DNA of 28,475 bases from CAYTSW01 sp964440605 (lineage in GTDB: Bacteria > Planctomycetota > Phycisphaerae > Phycisphaerales > UBA1924), in NCBI GenBank assembly GCA_964440605.1, contig CAYTSW010000023.1, positions 1 to 28,475 on the forward strand. The letters are read 5' to 3'. Positions 1 to 6,918 of the stretch are shown here, one piece after another. A program made the position numbers and the translations under genes. The stretch's first letter is position 1, and every line of letters starts with the position of its first letter. A model generated the notes under the pieces. The model was not told the origin of the DNA. It was given only the letters and a program-made list of their open reading frames with translations, and did not search any database.

Positions 1-188
1 TCGTCACGGACGACACCCGCCGCCGCAACAAGCCGGCCTCAAAGAAGCCGGCCTCGAAGAAGACCGGCCAAAACGCCGCGGCCAAGAAGAAGACGACCGC
101 TAAGAAAGCCGCGAGCAAGAAGAAGTCCGCCGGCACGAAGGTCGCCAAGAAGACCGCCAAGAAGAACGTGGCCAAGAAGCGCGGCTGA
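1..188 (+). CDS. C-terminal end of a protein with a Lys/Ala-rich basic tail (5' part outside window)
   Basis: The frame is open from base 3 to the TGA at 186-188 and gives 61 residues. They consist almost entirely of Lys, Ala, Thr and Ser in AKK, SKK and TAKK units, beginning VTDDTRRRNKPASKK and ending AKKRG. Such tails bind nucleic acid non-specifically and occur on histone H1-like proteins, HU variants, topoisomerase I and some RNA enzymes. The folded part lies upstream of the window, so the protein cannot be named. The gene converges on the hydrolase with only three bases between the two stop codons. I am confident of the frame because of the sustained repeat pattern, and make no functional claim beyond a basic tail. 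Confidence 0.75.
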   Translation, partial: VTDDTRRRNKPASKKPASKKTGQNAAAKKKTTAKKAASKKKSAGTKVAKKTAKKNVAKKRG

Positions 189-191
189 CGC

Positions 192-1028
192 CTACGCCTC
201 GCGGAGAAGGCACCGCCCCAGAAACTCCACCTGGAGCGTCTTCGCCTCGTTCGACACCCGCCCGAACCCCGAGTGCTCGTGCGGCGCGCCCGTTTCGGGC
301 CATGTCTTGAGGGCCAGCTCCACGTCCTCGGCCCCCAACGCCTCGTACCGCTCGCGCAACGCCTCGACGAAGTTGCGAATGCACTCCACGGGCAGCCACT
401 CGTCCTTCTCGGAGTGCAGCGCGAGCAGCGGGATCGGGCGCCAGCCCTCGATGCGGTGGATGGGGCTCAGCCGGTGCACGCGCTCGTCATGGTAGAACGC
501 TCGGCCCTTCATCGGCGAGAAGTCGCCCCCCGTGCTCTCCACGGCGGCGCACGTGAACGGGTGCGCTTCGCAGAGGCGGGCGAGCGTCACCATGCCGCCG
601 GCCGACATCCCGCCGATGCCCAGGCGCGAGGTGTCGAGCACTTCCCCCAGCCGGCCTTCCTTGAGCGACGCCATGACGCCGTCGATCTCACCTACCGCTT
701 CCTCGACCACGCCGAGCGTTGCCTCCGGGCCGTGCCGGCTGACGTCCTCCCGCTCGCCGTGGGCCGGCAGGTCGAGCGTTACCGCCGCGATCCCGCTGCG
801 CACCCACCGGAGATAACGCCCCGGGTCGAGTTCTTTGCGCACGGTCCGTCCGTGCATCCAGATCATCGCCGGCGCGCGTTCGACCCGGGCGCCCGGCTCC
901 TGCCAACGTTCATCGGGGTGCGCCACCAGCGCCGGGACCCCGTCGCCGAGTCGCGTGAACAGGGCGCGATCACGCAGCGCGCGGGGGAGATGGCCGAAGG
1001 GCTGTGGCATGCGCACACGGTAGCTCAC
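192..1028 (-). CDS. alpha/beta hydrolase, dienelactone hydrolase / S9-peptidase-like
   Basis: 278 residues from a GTG start; an in-frame ATG six codons later (1010) is an equally possible start. The alpha/beta-hydrolase core is readable. An oxyanion-loop segment MIWMHGR is at about 56-61, the nucleophile elbow GGMSAGG puts the catalytic Ser at 142, an acid is likely Asp209 in HSEKDEW, and the His is 250 or 252 in PHEHSGFG. The region LDLPAHGERED (about 85-95) matches the family's strand-turn before the cap. There is no signal peptide, so the protein is probably cytoplasmic. The substrate cannot be inferred; an ester or short acyl compound is likely for this fold. It is divergent from the zinc-ribbon gene with only about 35 bases between start codons, which leaves little room for separate promoters. 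Confidence 0.85.
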   Translation of the reverse strand: MSYRVRMPQPFGHLPRALRDRALFTRLGDGVPALVAHPDERWQEPGARVERAPAMIWMHGRTVRKELDPGRYLRWVRSGIAAVTLDLPAHGEREDVSRHGPEATLGVVEEAVGEIDGVMASLKEGRLGEVLDTSRLGIGGMSAGGMVTLARLCEAHPFTCAAVESTGGDFSPMKGRAFYHDERVHRLSPIHRIEGWRPIPLLALHSEKDEWLPVECIRNFVEALRERYEALGAEDVELALKTWPETGAPHEHSGFGRVSNEAKTLQVEFLGRCLLREA

Positions 1029-1063
1029 GCAACCGGCGGCGCTCGCGCGGCGGATCGATCCCC

Positions 1064-1966
1064 GTGACGACCACCGAGCCGCCCCGCCTCATCACGTTCG
1101 CCTGCCCCTGCATGCGCTGCGGGTACGACCTCATGGGGCTCCCGATCGAGGGGCGCTGCCCGGAGTGCGGCACGCCGGCTCGCGCGACGTACGCCGGGCG
1201 GCGCATCGTCGATGCGCCACGCCCCTGGGTGCGCACCATCGCCAGCGGCGCCACGCTGGTGGGCGCGAGCGTCTGGGTGTGGTCCGTCGGCCTCGGGCTG
1301 AGCATCGTTGTCGGCGCCGTCGTGTGGGTGGCTCTGCACTTCGGTGCGCTCATGGACTGGCGCCTGCCGTCGCGGATCGTCGCGGGCATCGCGGTCGCCA
1401 GCGGCGCGGTCGGGTTGCTGGGCCTGCTGATCGGTGGCGAGCGCCTGACGCGCGCCGAGCCCGACGCGGTCGACGATGACGAGCGTCGTTCCTCACGCCG
1501 GCGCGCCCGCGAGTTGCTGCTGGCCATCACCGCCGCCGTGCTCGTCGGCGGCCCCGCGATCGCGCTGCTGCGCCTGCTCGGTCTCTCGGGCGATGTGTTT
1601 TTCCTCACCGTGGATGCCGCTTTTCTCGCCGGCGGCGTCGGCTTCACGCTCACGATGATCGTTGGCGCGTCCTGGCTCGGAGAACTGGCGCTGCGTCTGC
1701 CTCAAGGGCCGCTCGCCCTGCGTCTGCGTGTGCGCGTGCGCCGGCTGGCGCTGCTGCTCATCGCCGCCGCCTCGACCGGCGCGCTGACCGTCTTCCCCTT
1801 CGTCGACCTCGACACCGCGCTGGGCCCCGTGCTCTATGCCGCCCTGGCGCTGCTGGTGCTCTGCTCGCTCGCGGCCTCGCTGTTGCTGGCGCGTTCGCTC
1901 GCGTCCCTCGCCGTCGCCCTTCGAAGCCGCGCGCGTGGCGGCCCCGACCCGTCCGCGTCACAATGA
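1064..1966 (+). CDS. zinc-ribbon multi-pass membrane protein, function unknown
   Basis: 300 residues. I chose the GTG at 1064 because the conserved part begins soon after it and the longer frame from 1004 would run into the divergent hydrolase start. Residues 14-35 form a zinc ribbon with CxxC pairs at Cys16/Cys19 and Cys32/Cys35, in the pattern MRCGYDLMGL...CPECG. This module is common in planctomycete membrane proteins. About six or seven hydrophobic segments follow from residue 58 to the C-terminus, broken by a charged cytoplasmic loop rich in Asp, Arg and Glu around residues 140-155. No enzyme motif is visible. The gene ends four bases before the kinase ATG, so the two are probably co-transcribed and may act together at the membrane, but this rests on position only. 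Confidence 0.8.
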   Translation: MTTTEPPRLITFACPCMRCGYDLMGLPIEGRCPECGTPARATYAGRRIVDAPRPWVRTIASGATLVGASVWVWSVGLGLSIVVGAVVWVALHFGALMDWRLPSRIVAGIAVASGAVGLLGLLIGGERLTRAEPDAVDDDERRSSRRRARELLLAITAAVLVGGPAIALLRLLGLSGDVFFLTVDAAFLAGGVGFTLTMIVGASWLGELALRLPQGPLALRLRVRVRRLALLLIAAASTGALTVFPFVDLDTALGPVLYAALALLVLCSLAASLLLARSLASLAVALRSRARGGPDPSASQ

Positions 1967-1970
1967 TCCC

Positions 1971-3173
1971 ATGCCCCCCGACGGCCCCTCCCAACGCCCG
2001 CTCCCGCCCGACGACGACGTCGAACCCACCATCGATACACCTCCGGCACCACCGGCACACGTGTCGGCCAGCGACCAGGAGAGCGGGTCGTGGCTCGGCG
2101 TCGTCGCCCCCGACCTCACCGACGAGTCAGCTTTCGTTCACGCGATCCTCGACATGGGCCTCGCCGAAGAACCCGAGATCAACGACGTGCTGCGTCTGCG
2201 GGCCGATGATCCCGAGCGGGCAGACGAACCGCTCGACCGGCTCCTGCTCGACCAGCACGTGCTCACCCGCCGCCAGCTCCATCGCGTGCGCTTGCGTTTG
2301 GCGCAGCAGCGTGACCAGACGCGCATCCCCGGGTACGTGCTGCACGCTCGCATCGGCAAGGGCGCCGCGGGCACGGTCCTGCGCGCGACGCAGACCGCGC
2401 TCGATCGGCCCGTCGCGATCAAGGTGCTCCCGCGTGCGCACGCGCTGTCGGAGGCGCGCATCGAGCGCCTGCGCAACGAGGCGCGCGCCGTCGCCAAGCT
2501 CGATCACCCCAACATCGTCCGGGCCATCGACGTCGGCCGCGCCGGCAACGTCCACTACTTCGTCATGGAGCTCGTCGAGGGTCGCACGCTCCACCAGTGC
2601 GTCAAGGATGAAGGACCGCTGAGCGAACGCCGCGCACTGACGCTCGTGCGCGCCATCGCCGCTGCTCTCGCCCACGCCCACGCCAACAAGCTCGTCCACC
2701 TCGACGTCAAACCCAAGAACATCCTCATCACGCCGGGCGGCGTCGCCAAACTCGCCGACCTCGGGCTCGCCCACTGGCTCGAGGAAGCGTGGTGGCGCGA
2801 GACGGGCCGCCCCTTCGGCTCGCCCGAATACCTCAGCCCCGAGCAGGCGCGGGGCGACACCGACATCGGGCCAACGTCGGACATCTACTCGCTCGGCGCG
2901 ACCTGGCACTTCGCGCTCTTCGGGCGTCCGCCCTTCACCGCCGGCACAGTCGAACGCGTGCTCCAGATGCACCAACACACCTCGCCCGACCACCCGCGTG
3001 TGCATCGCCCCGAGCTGACGGAGGGCCTGTGCGATGTCATGATGACCATGCTCGCCAAGGACCCCGCGGACCGCTATCCCGGTGCGATCGCGCTCGCGGA
3101 AGAGCTCGACGCCTGGCACGCCGTCCTGCTCATGCGCGAGGGCGAACGAGCCGCTTCCGACGGATCGTCCTAG
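1971..3173 (+). CDS. cytosolic Ser/Thr protein kinase (Hanks type) with N-terminal helical module
   Basis: 400 residues; ATG at 1971, four bases after the preceding stop. Residues 1-45 are Pro/Asp-rich and probably disordered. Residues 50-118 form a helical module with no recognised name. The kinase domain covers about 120-385: glycine loop GKGAAGTV (129-136), VAIK lysine Lys151, catalytic loop HLDVKPKN with Asp245 and Asn250, metal-binding Asp263 in DLG, and GSPEYLSPEQA at the APE position. The catalytic residues are present, so an active enzyme is expected. HRD has become HLD and DFG has become DLG, making it a non-RD kinase that may not need activation-loop phosphorylation. No transmembrane segment or PASTA repeat is seen. 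Its stop overlaps that of the convergent epimerase within one CTAG. Confidence 0.92.
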   Translation: MPPDGPSQRPLPPDDDVEPTIDTPPAPPAHVSASDQESGSWLGVVAPDLTDESAFVHAILDMGLAEEPEINDVLRLRADDPERADEPLDRLLLDQHVLTRRQLHRVRLRLAQQRDQTRIPGYVLHARIGKGAAGTVLRATQTALDRPVAIKVLPRAHALSEARIERLRNEARAVAKLDHPNIVRAIDVGRAGNVHYFVMELVEGRTLHQCVKDEGPLSERRALTLVRAIAAALAHAHANKLVHLDVKPKNILITPGGVAKLADLGLAHWLEEAWWRETGRPFGSPEYLSPEQARGDTDIGPTSDIYSLGATWHFALFGRPPFTAGTVERVLQMHQHTSPDHPRVHRPELTEGLCDVMMTMLAKDPADRYPGAIALAEELDAWHAVLLMREGERAASDGSS

Positions 3174-4213
3174 CGCCGTTCCCCGCTCGCCTGCGCCGCG
3201 GCGTCGTCGCCCAGCAGGCCCGACAGCCCCTCATCGAGCGACACCCGCGCTTCGTACCCCAGTTCCGCCCGCGCCCGGCTCAGGTCCGCCAGCGAGTGCG
3301 GCACGTCGCCGGTTCGCGCTTCCTCGTGCACCGGCTCGGCCCCTTCCGCGCCCATCACCGCCGCGATCCGGTCGTGCAGTTCGCGGATGGTCGTGCGCAC
3401 GCCCGCGCCGACGTTAATCGCCAGACCGCCGAACGCTTGGCGACGCGCGCCCGCCAGCAGGTTCGCGTGCACCGCGTTGTCCACCGCGGTGAAGTCGCGC
3501 GAATATGAGCCGTCGCCGAAGATCCGCGCCCCCTTGCCCCGACGCAGCGCCCCGACGAACGCGGGCACGACCGCGGCGTAGGGCCCGCCCGCGCGCTGGT
3601 GCGGGCCGAAAACGTTGAAGTACCGCAGGCTCACGCCGTCGATGTCGTACGAACGGGCGTGCCCGCTCACCACCGCTTCGGCGCTCATCTTCGACGCGGC
3701 GTAGGGCGACAGGGGGTCGAGCGGGTCGGTCTCGCGCTTGGGCTCGTCCGCGGGCCGATCCGCCGGCATGCCGTAGACCGACGACGACGACGCCAGCACC
3801 ACGCGCTCAACGCCCATCTGCCGCCCGTGGTCCATCACCCGCAGCGTCCCCACCGCGTTGACCTCGAACGTCCGTTGCGGGTCCTCGAGCGAGCGCGGGA
3901 CGGACCCGATCGCCGCCAGGTGGAAGACGGTCTGTCTGCCGTCGAGCCCGTCGCTGAGCGACGTCGGGTCGAGCAGCGAGCCGTAGACCAGCCGCACGCG
4001 ATCGGGATGCCGATCGATCAGTGGCGCCAAGTGCTTCGTGTCGGACGAGGAGAGGTCATCGAGGACGGTGACGTCGGCCTGGAGATCCACGAGGGCGCGC
4101 ACCAGGTGCGAGCCGATAAAGCCCGCGCCGCCCGTGACGAGCACGCGGCGTGCGCGATAGAAGCCCGCGTACTCCGCTCCGGGTGTTTCGGTTGTGTGCG
4201 CTCCACCGCTCAT
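3170..4213 (-). CDS. NAD-dependent epimerase/dehydratase (extended SDR, UDP-glucose 4-epimerase-like)
   Basis: 347 residues from the ATG at 4211-4213. A longer frame reaches 4318 but would overlap the upstream gene and adds residues not expected in the family. The Rossmann dinucleotide loop is TGGAGFIGSH (27-36), the cofactor-selective acid follows in LDDLSSSD (51-58), the catalytic Ser lies in SSSSVYG (142-148), and the YxxxK pair is Tyr171/Lys175 in PYAASK. The middle section RYFNVFGPHQ and the late RDFTAVDN are typical of nucleotide-sugar 4-epimerases and 4,6-dehydratases. The exact substrate cannot be fixed. It is the last gene of the minus-strand lipA cluster, 52 bases behind the hypothetical gene. 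It could feed the polysaccharide locus to the right, which has its own second epimerase. Confidence 0.92.
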   Translation of the reverse strand: MSGGAHTTETPGAEYAGFYRARRVLVTGGAGFIGSHLVRALVDLQADVTVLDDLSSSDTKHLAPLIDRHPDRVRLVYGSLLDPTSLSDGLDGRQTVFHLAAIGSVPRSLEDPQRTFEVNAVGTLRVMDHGRQMGVERVVLASSSSVYGMPADRPADEPKRETDPLDPLSPYAASKMSAEAVVSGHARSYDIDGVSLRYFNVFGPHQRAGGPYAAVVPAFVGALRRGKGARIFGDGSYSRDFTAVDNAVHANLLAGARRQAFGGLAINVGAGVRTTIRELHDRIAAVMGAEGAEPVHEEARTGDVPHSLADLSRARAELGYEARVSLDEGLSGLLGDDAAAQASGERR

Positions 4214-4265
4214 CGCAAGCCGCGATGGTAGCAGGGCTTCGGGTTTCCCATCGGCGCGGAGCGTT

Positions 4266-4751
4266 TCATCCGGGCAACCGATAAAAGCCCTGCCCGGTGT
4301 CCACCAGGCGGCCCGCACGGGCGAGCGCTCGCCACATCTCGGGCGGGTAGTCGGTGGGTGGCTCGATCGCGTCGATCTTCGACGCTTTGCCCCCGGACAC
4401 GTACCGACCGCCGAGCTTGCTCTCGTCGGCCAGGCGCATCACACGCAGGCGTTTCTTGAACGCCCGCATCGCGGCGTCCACGTCTTCCTTGGCGAACGCC
4501 TTGAGCGCCTCGGGGTCAGCGGCCCGCGTCGCGGGCGGCGGCGGGGCGGCCGCCTTGCCCTCGAGCTGCGCGATCAGCCCGTCCAGCGCCTCAGCGTCCT
4601 TCTGCGCGAGCGCCTCGGCGACGCGCGACTGGTCCACAGGCATCCTCGACAGCAACCGCCCCGCGAGCGTCCACGCGTCGGCGACCGCGACGCCGTCTTT
4701 CCCCTCGGCGATCTGGCCGTGCACCTGTCTGAGTTTCTGGACCGCGTTCAT
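4266..4751 (-). CDS. conserved-looking hypothetical protein
   Basis: 161 residues. The ATG at 4749-4751 overlaps the stop of the upstream HD-GYP gene in an ATGA, a typical translational-coupling arrangement and the main reason for accepting this frame. The N-terminal half is helical and charged (MNAVQKLRQVHGQIAEGKDG). A PPPP linker at about residue 94 separates it from a second helical part containing AMRAFKKRLRVMRLADESKL and a C-terminal block YPPEMWRALARAGRL. There are no cysteines, signal peptide or membrane segment. I do not recognise the family. Position between an HD-GYP phosphodiesterase and an epimerase suggests a cytoplasmic accessory protein, but no function is assigned. Confidence 0.75.
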   Translation of the reverse strand: MNAVQKLRQVHGQIAEGKDGVAVADAWTLAGRLLSRMPVDQSRVAEALAQKDAEALDGLIAQLEGKAAAPPPPATRAADPEALKAFAKEDVDAAMRAFKKRLRVMRLADESKLGGRYVSGGKASKIDAIEPPTDYPPEMWRALARAGRLVDTGQGFYRLPG

Positions 4752-5467
4752 GCCGCTCCCGATCGATCGAGGAAGTCAGGGACGGGGCAACTGTCGTTGA
4801 AGTGTCGCATGATCCAGTCCAGGCCGCCGCCGTCGTGGAGTGTGACGAACAGCTCAACGCTCTGCGGGCAGTATTGCGAGCCCGCGAGCGCGCGCAACTC
4901 GAAGATCGCGCGGCCCGCGGCGTTGTCGCTGATCTCGAGCCGGTAGGGGCGCACGCTCGTCATCGCGTCGAAGCTGTCCACGACCGCGAAGTACGCCGCC
5001 GCACGCGGGATGGCGGTTCCGGCGAGCCCGTCCGGGTAGCCCCCGCCGTCCAGGCGCTCGTGGTGCGAGCGCACGAGTGCCAGCACGAGCTCGTCGTCGA
5101 CGCCCAGTCGCAGCAGACGATCGTGCCCGAGCACCGGATGCCTGCGCATCAGCGCGAACTCGTCGTCGGTCAGCGGGCCGGGCTTCAGCAGCACGCGATC
5201 GGGGATGTCAAGCTTTCCGATGTCGTGCAGCGCGGCTCCGACGGTCAGGCGGTCGATGGTATCGCGATCCGCACCGTCCGCTTCGGCCAAGGCCCGGGTG
5301 TACAGCGTGACGCGCCAGGTGTGAGCCGCGGTGACGCTGTCTTTGCGTTCCAGCGCCCGCACGAGGGACCACGCCCACCGTAGCAACAGCCCTTCTCCCC
5401 CGCCCGCGGGAAACGGCGTGTCGGCCTTGGAGGCATCGCCGGGGCTGGGTGGAGGCTGCTCGTTCAT
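4748..5467 (-). CDS. HD-GYP domain cyclic-di-GMP phosphodiesterase-like protein
   Basis: 239 residues, essentially a single HD-GYP domain after a short disordered N-terminus (1-25). The signature is complete: HDIGKLDIPD with the HD pair at 81-82, RHPVLGHD at 109-116, SHHERLDGGGYPDGL with GYP at 143-145, and VVDSFDAMTSVRPYR at 162-176. These residues bind the metal centre and cyclic di-GMP in characterised relatives, so an active phosphodiesterase is expected. No receiver, PAS or membrane sensor domain is fused, so the input signal is unknown. It lies 15 bases behind lipA and overlaps the next gene by four bases. The exopolysaccharide locus starts about 1.4 kb away, which makes control of matrix production by cyclic di-GMP a reasonable guess, not a demonstrated link. 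Confidence 0.9.
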   Translation of the reverse strand: MNEQPPPSPGDASKADTPFPAGGGEGLLLRWAWSLVRALERKDSVTAAHTWRVTLYTRALAEADGADRDTIDRLTVGAALHDIGKLDIPDRVLLKPGPLTDDEFALMRRHPVLGHDRLLRLGVDDELVLALVRSHHERLDGGGYPDGLAGTAIPRAAAYFAVVDSFDAMTSVRPYRLEISDNAAGRAIFELRALAGSQYCPQSVELFVTLHDGGGLDWIMRHFNDSCPVPDFLDRSGAA

Positions 5468-5482
5468 GCCACGCGGCGACCT

Positions 5483-6607
5483 CTATTCTCCGCCGGCGTC
5501 CGGCGTCTCATCTTCGCCGCGCTCGGTCCGTGCCCGCGCGACCAGGTCCTGGAACCGGTCGTGCTGCTCGCGATCGATGCCGGTGAGCGCGTCGGCCTGG
5601 GCGTCGGCGTGGTAGCTCGAGCGCACCATCGGGCCCGACTCCACCACCTTGAACCCGCGCTTGAGCCCCTCTTCGCGGTACCAGTCGAAGGTATCGGGGG
5701 TCACCCACCGCGCGATCGGCAGGTGGTTGCGCGTGGGCTGGAGGTACTGCCCGATCGTGAGGATGTCCGTCTCGGCCCGCTCGAGCAGGTCGTCCATCAG
5801 CGACAGGACCTCCTCGTCCTTCTCGCCGATGCCCACCATGATGCCCGTCTTGGTCACCAGCCCCGCGTCCTTTGATCGGCGGAGCACCTTGATCGAGCGG
5901 TCGTACTTCGCCTGCGGGCGCACCGCGGGGTACATGCGCGGCACGGTCTCGAGGTTGTGGTTCATGATCTCGGGTCGGGCGTCGATCACCATCTGGAGCG
6001 CGGCTTCGTCACCCAGGAAGTCGGGGATGAGCACCTCGATGGAGAGGCCCGGGCAACGCTCGCGCGTTTGGAGGATGGTCTGGGCCCAGATCCCCGCCCC
6101 GCCGTCGGGCAACTCGTCGCGGTTCACCGAGGTGATGACGATGTGGCGCAGGCCCGCGCCCTCGACCATCAGGCGGATGGACTCTGCGGCGCGCCGGGGC
6201 TCGTCCTTGTCGAGTTCGGGCGGGCGACCGGTTTTGATGTTACAGAACCCGCATGCGCGCGTGCACGTATCCCCGAGGATCATGACCGTCGCGACCCCCC
6301 GAGCCCAGCATTCGCCCATATTGGGGCAGCCCGCTTCTTCGCAGACGGTGTGGAGGCGGTGCTCGCTCAGGATGCCGCGCAGGCGGGCGTACCCCGGGCC
6401 GCCCGGCAGCTTGGCGCGCAACCACTTGGGCTTGCGTTTGGCGCTGAGGACGTGTTTGGAGTCGTCGGCGTTGTTGAGCACCATGCCCGAGAGGCTCATG
6501 GCGGGCTTGTCGAGCCGCTTCATCGGGTCGCCGCCCAGCGGGCGCGGGTGCCTGCTGAGGGTGCGTTGGGTGGATCGATCAACAACCGGAACGTCGGAGG
6601 AAGGCAT
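5483..6607 (-). CDS. lipA: lipoyl synthase
   Basis: 374 residues from the ATG at 6605-6607; a GTG immediately upstream (6608-6610) could also serve. Radical-SAM lipoyl synthase inserts two sulfurs into protein-bound octanoyl groups of pyruvate and 2-oxoglutarate dehydrogenase complexes. Numbered from the GTG, both iron-sulfur cluster sets are intact: Cys90, Cys95 and Cys101 in CEEAGCPNMGEC for the auxiliary cluster, and Cys116, Cys120 and Cys123 in DTCTRACGFC for the SAM cluster. The C-terminal RSSYHA block carries the usual auxiliary-cluster serine. The N-terminus is about 50 residues longer than in enterobacterial LipA and ends with the family's KRKPKWLRAKLPGG. It is the first gene of a four-gene minus-strand cluster. 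No lipB is seen nearby. Confidence 0.97.
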   Translation of the reverse strand: MPSSDVPVVDRSTQRTLSRHPRPLGGDPMKRLDKPAMSLSGMVLNNADDSKHVLSAKRKPKWLRAKLPGGPGYARLRGILSEHRLHTVCEEAGCPNMGECWARGVATVMILGDTCTRACGFCNIKTGRPPELDKDEPRRAAESIRLMVEGAGLRHIVITSVNRDELPDGGAGIWAQTILQTRERCPGLSIEVLIPDFLGDEAALQMVIDARPEIMNHNLETVPRMYPAVRPQAKYDRSIKVLRRSKDAGLVTKTGIMVGIGEKDEEVLSLMDDLLERAETDILTIGQYLQPTRNHLPIARWVTPDTFDWYREEGLKRGFKVVESGPMVRSSYHADAQADALTGIDREQHDRFQDLVARARTERGEDETPDAGGE

Positions 6608-6615
6608 CACCTCGA

Positions 6616-6621
6616 ACTATA
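6616..6621 (-). promoter_or_regulatory. -10 element of a probable leaderless lipA promoter
   Basis: On the minus strand the sequence TATAGT (5 of 6 to TATAAT) lies eight bases before the lipA ATG. Transcription normally starts six to eight bases after the -10, so it would begin at or next to the start codon and leave no room for a ribosome binding site. The -35 region is poor. Confidence 0.4.
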
Positions 6622-6800
6622 GACACGCCGCTTCCAACACCCGCCTCGCCGGACGCCGAGTGAGGGGCATCCTCGACCCGCGGCGTTGGTGGTCTCGATC
6701 GCACGAGAGCGGCTCAATGCCGGGCGCGGGTTGGGCCGATAGCCGATATCCCGTTCAGCTTGACCGCGCCGGACGCCGGTTTGCCGCCGCCCCCCCGGAT

Positions 6801-6828
6801 TTGACAGGTTAGTAGACGCTGATACCGT
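6801..6828 (+). promoter_or_regulatory. sigma70-type promoter for the exopolysaccharide/exosortase locus
   Basis: TTGACA at 6801-6806 matches the -35 consensus exactly. TACCGT at 6823-6828 keeps the three most conserved -10 positions (T, A and final T) and is preceded by TG one base upstream, an extended -10. Spacing is 16 bases. Transcription would start near 6835, about 85 bases before the export gene. Confidence 0.5.
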
Positions 6829-6918
6829 GGTCGCCGCACCTCCGGTGGGCGCCGCACTCCCCGCGTTGCGCAACGCTTACGCCCCGCACACTCCCCCCAC
6901 CGAGCCAAAGCCGCCACG

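Larger units (their letters stand above)
6608..6918. other. divergent intergenic region between lipA and the exopolysaccharide locus
   Basis: About 310 bases without a convincing gene. It carries a TATAGT -10-like element for lipA at its left end and a sigma70-type promoter with a perfect TTGACA at 6801-6828 facing right. The rest is GC-rich, and I see no operator-like palindrome or RNA gene in it. This is the point where gene direction in the window changes from mainly minus to mainly plus. Confidence 0.6.

Noticed and set aside
1..188. Tandem-repeat locus or CRISPR-like repeat at the left edge
   Set aside because: The repetition comes from Lys/Ala codons of a basic protein tail, without regular unit length or spacers.
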